NCBI GenBank assembly: GCA_958510875.1
Contig: OY294068.1
Span: forward strand, 199,044,315 to 199,108,314
DNA: 64,000 nucleotides
DNA from: Endomychus coccineus
Lineage: Eukaryota > Arthropoda > Insecta > Coleoptera > Endomychidae
Direction: 5' to 3'
How positions within the stretch are numbered: the stretch's first letter is position 1; every line of letters starts with the position of its first letter. Positions 54,701 through 64,000 of this stretch are shown here, piece by piece. The notes beneath the pieces were generated by a model that did not search any database, was not told the origin of the DNA, and saw only the letters and a program-made list of their open reading frames with translations. The position numbers were made by a program, and so were the translations under genes.

Positions 54701-57299
54701 GTATTTATCAGGTAACAAACTCTACATCCTGGCCTACTCCTATAGTAGACTATGTCTCTTAGATAATCAAATTCCCTATGAACAGATCAGCAACAGTAAA
54801 ACGGTCAAGTCCATCTTTTGGGTATGAAAATTTTCTTCGAGGTGGTGTAATTCACTTGAAAATGAATCTATTTGGCTCTCACTTCTGATTAATTGTCCAC
54901 AATTGCTTGTAGGAGATCATGCTACTACAAAAAAGAGAACGAGTTTTTTGGCATGTTCCAATCTCTGCTTGCAATGAACTATGGAATGAAAGCATGTGAA
55001 ATTGCTTCTCGACATCAATCACCCCGGAAGTGTACTGAATTGCATAACATTCAGAGAAACATAGAGCGCTTGTAACTTAAATCATGTACGCCAAAAAATA
55101 TTAGATGAATGAATTTCCGCAATGTTTCTGGTTCAAATTCAGATAACCAAGAGTTTCGTTAGTCAATGGTAGATGATTCGTGCTGTTCCAAGTTGATTGG
55201 ACTTAGTAAAACTGTAGTTAACTTTTCATTTTCTATTTCCGTAGGCGAAAACTACAGAGCGTATACGCAATTATTATCTGAAGTGTGTCCTGAAGTTCGG
55301 TATATATGAGGAACTCTATCGGAAGTGGAAGAATGCTCATTCCAACGAATAAAACAATTGAAAGTAACGGAAGGAAACTTATCTAAATTTTGTCACGCAC
55401 TCTCATGAGTATCGCACAAAGATACACCAATATCGTTTGATAGAGCCGCCGAATATGAGATGAAGGAAACGGCAACAGAAAAATAAGCCGAACTTCGTCC
55501 GTTCCCTAGTCGATTGGTTGTCGCAGCCGAGCTCGCGAGGTTTACACGAGGGGGAACTCGATAAAATTCACTCATTCCTAATACGTGGAGAATCCCTGGG
55601 ATGAATGCCGATACATCTCAATGCATAAATACATAGTTATCTGTGAACTACCTCAATTTTACGTATTACCTTTTATCCAATGGCAACAATTTGCCCCTTC
55701 AATTTGTTTCGACTCAGTTTTCATCCCGGTATAATAAAGAATCACCGCCGAAGCTCAACCTGTTCAGTAGGGACCAATTGTTTCTTCGTAACTTCGTCGC
55801 GAATAAAACACGGGAAAAACCGATCGAAAAAATGGTGAATCTAGATTAAACATCGAGACAATGTGTGTTTTTCATCTGTATGTAGGTTATTCCCTTACTG
55901 CATGATTTTGTTATTTTCGCTTACTCTGAAGAAAATTGGGGGTCAGGAATTGGTGTAGAGATAATTGGTTTAAATTTACGATAATTATTGCAAATTTTGG
56001 AAACTGTAGAGTTAATGAGTTAACGTTCGTGTCCAATTTGTAGACCCATCAGGTCGAAACTATAATTGTCAATCGTTGACTTGTTTGTTGGTCATACCTT
56101 ACTAGTATCGTTAGGCTGTTTGAATTTATTACGTGGTCAGCTCAGGTCTCCATTACCACTCGAAGCCCATTGTATTCGACTTTGAATGATCGTTGATATT
56201 GAATTAATAAATATGAAATGGAGCGTTACCTCTTCGGTAGTCTTAAGCCTAATGTAAAATATTATCAAAATAGTAAAATTTTACGTTTTGAGAAATATAA
56301 TTGTCTTTTCATTCGCTATCATGAATGAATGAAAAAGAATGAATATAATACATTTATGTCGATAGGTAACCAGCAACAAGTAAATCGCTATTCTAATTCA
56401 TTTCGGATTGGAAGAAACAGAAAGCATTTCGATACGAACTATATCGATTCGGATTCGGAGGAGCTGTAGAATTTCCACGTTGCACGGGAGACCGTTTAAC
56501 TCGAACTCTGAGGAACCGGATGTAATATATCGACCGGAACTTGCGGATACCTGTTGGGAATCTTTATTAAAATGTCAGAAATGTCCGATGGTGGATAAGT
56601 AGAGATGCTTCCCTGAATTTTTACAGCCACTTGATTGATATACCTTCTTACATTTGCACTGCTTTGAGGCGATCTTTAGAAGTGTCCGGGAATGAATCAA
56701 AATTTGCCACTTCTGACACTTTCTAGTAATTACTACGCTGGAATAAATCCGTCGGTTTTCGTTCGCGTTCGCTTTTTATATGTATTCGTTCCATTTTTAT
56801 ATCAGGATTTCTCGTATATCTTCCGCGTTTCTATAACATGTAAGGAAGCAGCCGTTTTAAAGAAGCAGTTACTTCAGATATGAAATAATCTATTTTAAAC
56901 GGCTGTAACTTGTTCAAGCAGGAAAGGCTAATGAAATTGTAACAGTTAAAACTTATTACGCGTAGTGTACATATAACATGGACATTAATGGTACTGAGAC
57001 AGTTGGTCGGTTGCGAGGCAGACGGCAAGCTGGCTACTTACATGTAGTTTGAATACTTTCATGTAGATACTCTTAATTAGATTCAATAATAGTTATATTG
57101 TATCAAAAAGGAATTTGCAATCATTTCTCCGATCCATTGAATTAATAGCCTCACTTCAAGTATATCCGGTTTGCGCCCTCATAACAATTTGGTGAATGCG
57201 CTGGCAGACGATTAGCTGCCTACTTCGACGTGGTGTGTATGATTTCTCTGTTAATTAGGTTTCTCGTAAAAACATATTCTACGTTAAAATGAAGTCTGG
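54701..57299. other. Long gene-free stretch
   Basis: Short frames (54893-55075, 55575-55393, 55643-55849, 56408-56602, 56692-56883) have no recognisable domain. Nothing else supported; a host exon cannot be excluded. Confidence 0.35.
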
Positions 57300-57600
57300 C
57301 AGGAAGAAGCCGACCTTTTTGCTACCGGTCTCGAGCTTAACAATAAAGGGGGAGGCCAGTTCGAGATAATCTAGTCTGCTTACTCAAAATCGCTCGTGGT
57401 ACAGAAATAGACGAGATTTCTGATGAGAACCGACCATGAAAATATCCATACAGAAGGGAGAGATCGTTCTTTCTACGATGTTCTATGAATTCGTAACTGT
57501 AACATCACCAACCAGACAAATAACTCTCTTTAGAATAGAATGTAAGAGCATCAGAGTATGTTTGGGAGGTGAATCTAACAGTGGATGGTACCTGAAATAA
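57300..57600 (-). pseudogene. LINE RT C-terminal fragment
   Basis: Minus strand: ILKRVICLVGDVTVTNS, then in a shifted frame EHRRKNDLSLLYGYFHGRFS and SEISSISVPRA, the LEHRRK-GDLSLFYRYFHGRCS segment of insect LINEs. Paired with 3560-3830. Confidence 0.68.
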
Positions 57601-58149
57601 TACTGGCAATATACGAAATGTGGAGCAAATATTCAAATTTCAAATTGTACCTTGGCACACGAAATATTCTATTCACAAATGAGTCTTCAAACTGTTCGTA
57701 CAGAACATGAATCGATAAATGTCAATGCAAACATGCATTAAATAAAAATGCAAAATATCAAATAACACAATTTGCATAAATAGCTGCACAATATTCAATT
57801 CGATAAGCTTTATTTTAATGTTTTCTTACAATCTTAGCGTAAAATTGAATGAATCGAACTCGGTAATCGTAATGGGAAATCCGTTTTGTTTCTAATTGCT
57901 GGTCAGTATTAAATTTCACTGAAATATATAAGTGTATCCTGTGTAAAGAAAATTATCGCGGGTCGTAGCTTGTAACACGCGAAGGCGTGATCAGCCATCC
58001 CTCATTGAAACCTGCTATTCATGAGATCAAAAGACCTATAATTCCATTCGTTCTATGTCATAAGCAAAAGGAAACATTGTGATTCAGATGACTCACTTCC
58101 CTCAAACGTAAGTCTCGCTTATTCGAATTGACATCATAATGTGATTTAC
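57601..58149. other. Gene-free stretch
   Basis: Nothing supported. Confidence 0.45.
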
Positions 58150-58960
58150 AAGGATCATCATAATTATCATCATTGTATTGCAGGACTTCAACTTCTAAAT
58201 GCACTTGGATGGCAAGATTGGGCCCATTGTGCGCCCCATGATCAGTCTATTCTATTTTATTCTACCAGGTTTGTGGTCCCTCCAGTATCCCAGCACAGCA
58301 CAGCTTCGCCAAAGTAACGGTCGCTGAGGATGTCAAAGATGGATGTGGAAGGAAGTTTCTTCCAACTTTCAACATTTCCAATATAAAGGGTAATCTACGA
58401 TGCCCATAATATGTAGAGGTCTGTTAAGGAGATAGTGACTCTTGAGGATTCTGTCTGAGATTTTTCCTATTAAGGGAAAAGCGTTTCCTTGAAAGTCTAG
58501 GCTCAGGCTGTTTGATATAGAGCTTGACCTACTTCATGCCTGGTGAGTTCTGCACCAAGTCAGTTTGTTCGGCTGGCCTCAAAAGACGAGGTCGCCAACG
58601 CAGTTCGGGGAAGCGACCTTCGGTTCTTACCAGACAGGGCTCCTGACGACCCTGACCTGGTCATTTCATTATCCTTAACCCCACTGCGTCCTGGTACCCA
58701 GACGAGTCGAACTTCTCTTGTCCTGTCTAGGTCAACCAGTGTTTCTTTGTCCACTTTGATCAGCCTTGATATGACTTCATGGCCGACTGAATGTCTGTGC
58801 AGATATATATTTACATAGTTTCTTCACAGGATTTTCAAGGCGCAGGTGATATTGCGTAGACCTTCGCCTGAAAATCTGTACAAGAGCACAGCACTCGGAA
58901 AAGTCTTCCTAATACTGGTCATGCTAGGATAGAGTTAACCAACATGAATTTTCTAGTGTT
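58150..58960 (-). pseudogene. LINE RNase H and 3' tail (same family as 37560-38290)
   Basis: From about 58930 down: LGRLFRVLCSCTDFQAKVYA (FQAEVYAI region), then IYICTDIQSAMK (catalytic Asp), and, in the frame 58754-58560, DRTREVRLVWVPGRSGVKDN with SSGALSGKN. After that the decayed Cys-rich end and an ATGATG-type tail near 58150-58175. The HTG of WVPGHTG is RSG here. Confidence 0.72.
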
Positions 58961-60302
58961 GGCGATGACGCCGATGGGTAGGTGTCCAGCACTTGATCTG
59001 TCGTCTCGTCCTTTTTTTCGCATGCCCTATACAAAGGATCATTCACTAGGCGCATGATGCGCATATACTTTCCTATTCCACACTGACAAGGTACGTTCAT
59101 CGTTCCCTTGGCCTATCATACATGTCCAAGCGCTCCCAGGATGCTGCCTTCGGAGCTTTTATGTGGTGGTGCAACTTGTGTTTCTCCTGCGGATTCCCCT
59201 TGGTGGATCCCTCGCGAAGCAGCTGGTAAGCCTTATTATTACCTTCTGTTATCTCATGTCCCTCCACCGATCACAGTTTGATGTTGTTAGTTATTTTAGC
59301 CTGGCTGTTTCCCTATCAAGAGGAAATGTGTTAGGTTGGGTTAGCTTAGGTTGATGTAGGTTTTCCAGAGGTATTCTATTGAAACGATGTGATATTTGAA
59401 TTGATGTCAAGGGGGATTGTATTCAATAAGAGAAGGTAATTGTTAATCTGCTATGTTTCTATTAATTTTTGGCTCTGCCCTCGTATATTGACTGAACTGA
59501 TCAATCTCCTTGTATTTATAAATATGCTTGATAGCACCTTGAATGGGCACATTATCTTAAGAGGTATTATTAATTCAGATGCTGGAGCAATTTCAGTGTG
59601 ACTAAGGATTTTATTTACAAAGTTTCTTGAGGATACTGTAGCTTCTATGAATATAGATTCGATGTAGTAAAATTCGCTGGATTCATGAAACATTGCATCA
59701 AGGAGAGAGATAGAGAGAGAAATATAGAGAATCGGTCGGTTGTAGTAACTTTGCGATAGGTAGGTTTCCGTTTGGCTTTTGTCTACTTCTACAATTCCTC
59801 GTAATGCAGTAAAGTTACCATCAATTACGACGCTCGCACTGTGACCAACGCTTAAACTAATATAATTATTTCACGGTCCACGAGAGAGGGAATTACAGAA
59901 ATATCAGAACACTTTATGCATTCTATATCCTCTCTCTAACCCAGATACCGGATCAAATCGCATCTTAGCACTCTATACAATGGACCTTGTGGTGCGGTCT
60001 TATTATTTGTATGATTGAGGAGGAACCTCGAACGCGAGCCATTGTTCCATGTAACTCTACTGGATTCAGGTGTAAGAGATGAATTATTTTTACGGCTGGG
60101 AGAGATGATTAATGAGCCTACAAACTATCGATCCGTTCGATTTCTGGGAATGTTTCAACACCTGCTTCATGTACGAGATTTTGAGTCTAGATTGCCTTCA
60201 AGTTTTATCAGATAGTTTGTTCCCAGCGATAGTACATTATGTTATAAGGAGCTAAAGTGAAGTTTTATGACAAATAAGCATAATACGTTGTAATACACAA
60301 GT
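58961..60302. other. Gene-free stretch
   Basis: The 59163-59354 and 60015-60215 plus frames are unassigned. TTAGGTTGGGTTAGCTTAGG near 59331 resembles insect telomeric TTAGG only loosely. A GAGA-rich patch lies near 59702-59725. Confidence 0.4.
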
Positions 60303-62685
60303 ATGATGGAAAAAAATGGATTTCTATCACAAATAAATTGTCCAACACATGTAGATGGTGATTTCGCAACTATTATTGATCATATTTATTTGTATGAATC
60401 AAATACTCAAAAATTGAGTAATGAATTCAAATTTAAATCAATAGTATTCCATAACTCTATGACGGATCATTACCCACTAATTTTTAATATAAAAACTTCA
60501 GAAATAAATAAAAACAACGAAACTGAGGATGTTAATTTTATAAAAAGAATAGACGAAAAGAAGCTTTTAAATATCATTAAAAATATGAATTTTTCCGAAA
60601 TATTTAAATTCACTGATTCACAGCTATGTTCTGATACATTTTATATAAAGGTTCTGGGGGCCATAGAAAGCTGTACTGAGATTATATCGGTTAAAAATAA
60701 GCAACTAAAACTGAAGCCCTGGATGACTACTGGTATTTTAATATCTATTAGACATAGAGACAACCTAAAAAGGAAAGTAATAAGATACAACCTGAGTAAA
60801 GAACTAGAACAGGAGTACAACAGATACCGTAATCATGTGACAAATATAATAAAATTAACAAAAAATGAGTACTATAAAAGCAAATTAAATGAAGTTTCAC
60901 AAAATTATAAAAAAACTTGGAAAATAATGAACGAGATCACAAATAACCCTAGAAAGAATACAACAGCACAAATAAACAAAATTGTTAATAATAACACAAT
61001 TATAAACAATCCTCAGCAAATTGCAGAAATGTTCAATAATTATTTCACGGATATAGGAGAAAAACTCACTGCTAATTGCAAAACCGAGAATGAAAGCTCT
61101 GCACACTTAATCACAAATGGGAGTAGTAAAAATAGAGTATCTATGTTTTAGGAACCAGTAGACTATGTAGAAATTGAAAAAATTATAACTAACTTGATTA
61201 ATTCGACTGCTCCAGGCAAGGATGGTATTCATATGAAAATTTTGAAACTTTTGAAATCTTACATAAGTAAACCGTTAGAACATATAATAAATACAATTTT
61301 TGAAACCTCTATCATTCCAACACAATTTAAAGAGAGTATCATAGTGCCTATCTTTAAAACGGGAAACAGAGAAAGCGTTGCAAACTACCGTCCAATATCA
61401 TTAATGAACAATATATCAAAAATAATGGAAAAATGTTTAAACAGTAGAATCAATGCATTTCTACAAAAAAATTCGATTCTATCACATACTCAGTTTGGCT
61501 TCCGTGCAGGGATAAGTGCAACAGACTCTGTACAGACGTTAACCTCGCACATATTAGATAATTTCAATGTTGATAAAAAAACCATTGTCATTTTTCTTGA
61601 CCTTCAAAAAGCATTCGACACAGTGATGCATGCAAAATTATTGAAAAAGTTGGAACACATAGGCATTCGCGGTTGTGTGCTTCAACTAATAGAAAATTAC
61701 TTAGCAGAAAGACATCAACAAGTCAGAATAGGTAGCACCCTAAGCTCTAGACAAATAATTAAAACCGGCATACCTCAAGGGACGATATTAGGGCCAACAC
61801 TCTTTCTTATATTCATCAATAATTTTCTTTTACTTGGAAATTACACAATATTGTCTTATGCAGACGATACAGTTGTAATATGTGAGGGCGCAACCTGGAA
61901 CGAGGCTTGGGATAGAGCACAATCAGCTATGAATGATATAAAAAATTGGTTGGATGCAAACAATTTGAAATTGAACAATTTCAAAACTAAAATTTATAGC
62001 ATTTTCGCCAACGAAAGCAGGACAGCCACCCATCTTGGAATCCTTAAAAATAGGAAACTCCAGAGATGTAATTGATAAATCAGATTTTATAAAGTATTTG
62101 GGAATATTTTTTGACAAATATCTTAAATGGGAAAACCGTATCGATTTTCTATCAAAAAAAGCAAAAAAACTCATATATAGATTTTATTCCCTCAGGAGCA
62201 TACTAAATAAGAAAAATTTATTGACTATTTATAACAGTCTGGTTGTATCAATTATATCTTACGGTGTGAATGTTTGGGGCTCTGCATATAATTACTCCTT
62301 GAAACCATTACAAATTATACAAAACTGTGTGATTAGAATAATATTTTCGATCCCCGCAAGGACAAGCATTAAACCTATATTTATACAAGAATCATTACTA
62401 AATATCAAAAGTCTATATATGTTCTCAGTAATCCAGTCAATACATAAACAAAATAATACTGCAAGACTAAATCATTCCTACACAACTAGAGCCATACAGA
62501 ATAAAGAATATAAATACCAAAAATTTAATAAAACTGTTTGTCAGAAAAGAAAAGACTTTATTGGTATAAGATTGTACAATTCACTACCTGTCAAATTGAA
62601 GAGCGCTACTAAAACACAATTTAAAATTCAAACTAAATTATACATTATAAAAAATTACAATTTATTAAGCTCATTACTTAAATAA
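60303..62685 (+). pseudogene. CR1/L2-like LINE ORF2: endonuclease end, RT and C-terminus; one stop, one frameshift
   Basis: The copy begins inside the EEP endonuclease (FLSQINCPTHV, TIIDHIYLYES, SMTDHYPLIFNI with the catalytic Asp and His). A linker (YRNHVTNIIKLTKNEYYKSK, MFNNYFTDIGEKL) leads to the RT: TAPGKDGIHMKILKLL, NYRPISLMNNISKIMEKCLN, TQFGFRAGISATDS, IFLDLQKAFDTVMHAKLL, GIPQGTILGPTLFLIFINNF and SYADDTVVI (catalytic YADD). The sole in-frame stop is TAG at 61149-61151. A single shift near 62030 leads into IKYLGIFFDKYLKWENRIDF and the C-terminus, stopping at 62685. About 130 residues of endonuclease and any ORF1 are missing, a usual 5' truncation. It is the youngest-looking LINE here. 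Confidence 0.9.
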
Positions 62686-62945
62686 AACCCGAGATCATTC
62701 CACCATATTTATGAATTTGTATATTTTGTATTCTATATTTTATCTTTTATCTTTCAACCTAAATTTTTTTCCTTACATAATAAGTACTACAATTGGAAAC
62801 AAGACATATATAAAAAGTTTTAGTACAGAATGAAATGTTGGCACAGCACGAGATTTTCTCAAGTGCCACAGATACATGTAAAATTATAAATGTAATTTGA
62901 AAATAATTTGAAATAAACTTGAAATAAACATTTGAAATGTAGCAA
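62686..62945 (+). repeat. 3' untranslated region and tail of the CR1/L2-like LINE
   Basis: Ends with repeated TTGAAATAAAC-like units (62906-62940), consistent with a CR1-type short-repeat 3' tail instead of poly(A). Confidence 0.6.
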
Positions 62946-63149
62946 AGCTACAGAAAATCACTTTAGTTTTGATTAATAGTACGGGTATGTGTTCTTATGA
63001 TTATTTTAGTTTGCTGTGGGGAACGTTACGTTGTAATAAACCACCAGAAAATGTTTCGGTGTTTCAGAAAACTGATTATTTTGAAGTTTCCGTCATATCA
63101 GATGCGCAAGATATATAAATTGCAGCTGTTTCACTTTTCTTATAGAGCT

Positions 63150-64000
63150 TAGATAGATAGATTCCATTTATTCGTTCCAACTGTATAAAATACAAAATAC
63201 CGTTAGGTGTAGAACTTGTCAAATACATTAAATTTAAATAATAGATAATTTAATCATATTAAAGCTAAAAGTAGTAAAAGGTAAGGTATTTATTGATTCA
63301 CTGGCAGAAATGGGCAGAATAATGGAAATAATCAACTTCAGTGAAAATGAACTGCAGCGTAAAAAGTATTTTATTTTTCAACTAACTAAAATATCCATAG
63401 CTACATAAATATATGAATATCATGAAACCCTATGATTTTCTCGATGAAATTCAATAATCCAACAGTATTAATTAAAATCACACAATAAAACTTATTTTCT
63501 AACAGGTATTAGACTTAAAAAACACAATAGAAACACAAGAGTTAAAAATTAAAAACTTATTTTCTAGCATTCTTATCATATAAAAACGGAAACAAATTAG
63601 ACCATACTATTAAAACCATCATCAGTTAAAAATTCTTCTACCGAGTAGAATGCCTTCTCTTTTAAAATATTGATTAATTCCTGTTTAAAAATTTTCAATA
63701 GCTTATTTTTCATAGGAATTGGAATTTTATTATAAATTTGTATTAACATGTATTTCACATTTTTCTGCAGGTAGCGGAAATTGTATTTATTGCAGGTTAG
63801 ATTTTCCTTGAATTTGGTGTTGTGAGAATGAACTAGCGTTTTGAAAAATGTAGGATTATTTTCAATAAAAATTATACATTCATATATATAAATACTGTAC
63901 CTAGTAAGTATTTTATGTTTAATAAAATACTGTTTACACTTTTCTTTATATGTTAAACCAAATATGTTTCGGATACATCTTTTTTGTTATCTAAATATTC
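63150..64000 (-). mobile_element. LINE 3' end continuing beyond the window
   Basis: The 3' end on the minus strand is GAATAAATGGAATCTATCTATCTAAG-like, starting about 63150 on the plus strand as TAGATAGATAGA. The coding end is at 63598-63987; the rest of the element lies past position 64000. Confidence 0.65.
63598..63987 (-). pseudogene. LINE RT C-terminal domain
   Basis: About 130 open codons: QKRCIRNIFGLTYKEKCKQY, ILTRYSIYIYECIIFIENNP, VHSHNTKFKENL, then KYMLIQIYNKIPIPMKNKLL and KAFYSVEEFLTDDG to TAA (63600-63598). This is the post-palm domain of an insect LINE (RCIR-IFGL, TLYSIYI-EC). An in-frame TAA just upstream of QKRCIR suggests decay. It differs from the C-terminus at 11063-11690 although both have TCTATC tails. 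Confidence 0.7.

Noticed and set aside
59320..59350. TTAGG-like telomeric sequence
   Set aside because: Only a few imperfect units (TTAGGTTGGGTTAGCTTAGG); such short runs are common inside insect genomes and show no array.
1..64000. CRISPR arrays, operons, bacterial promoters
   Set aside because: The window is eukaryotic; the repeats seen are tandem satellites and inverted arms, not short spaced repeats.

Overview
This is an animal nuclear window, almost certainly insect. It is A+T-rich, has introns, and is dominated by decayed transposable elements (TEs). I recognise only one host gene: a two-exon, minus-strand kekkon-family gene (LRR-Ig transmembrane receptor, an arthropod family) with coding exons at 13331-11797 and 8149-7159. 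A second host-derived sequence, a broken histone H1 retrocopy (22065-21547), is a pseudogene. Species and order cannot be fixed from sequence alone; a beetle-like insect is a guess from TE content and the H1 tail.

Layout. 1-7.1 kb: Helentron endonuclease remnant, LINE reverse transcriptase (RT) fragments, a Ty3/gypsy pol remnant, a TA-flanked inverted-repeat element, and a decayed Penelope-like element (PLE) carrying a 525-bp MITE. 7.2-13.4 kb: kekkon, whose 3.6-kb intron holds a complete 2,326-bp Tc1/mariner-type element with 606-bp terminal inverted repeats (TIRs), plus a LINE 3' end. 14.6-22.3 kb: two LINE RT fragments facing opposite ways, a ~305-bp tandem repeat, an unidentified reading frame, a gypsy RT, and a LINE interrupted by the H1 retrocopy. 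23.4-24.1 kb: PLE pieces with a hammerhead-ribozyme-like motif. 25-32 kb: more LINE fragments. 32.9-36.1 kb: a hAT element split by a solo-LTR-like insertion with a CTGT duplication. 37.5-41 kb: LINE RNase H tail, a foldback element, another LINE tail. 42.3-44.5 kb: a PLE with RT and GIY-YIG domains, mostly open in one frame. 45.7-47.3 kb: a foldback element with a 142-bp minisatellite inside. 48.3-51.4 kb: LINE tails, a hAT end, PLE 3' ends and a second hammerhead-like motif. 53-53.8 kb: a ~320-bp tandem repeat. 57-64 kb: LINE pieces, including a nearly intact CR1/L2-like copy (60303-62685) with one stop and one frameshift.

The genes do not form an operon or pathway. The most interesting signals are mobile-DNA structures: PLE-linked hammerhead-like RNAs, two foldback elements whose arms seed tandem repeats, a Tc1/mariner whose TIRs include the transposase start codon, and an H1 retrocopy inside a LINE. 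Family calls rest on motif recognition by eye; no database search was run.
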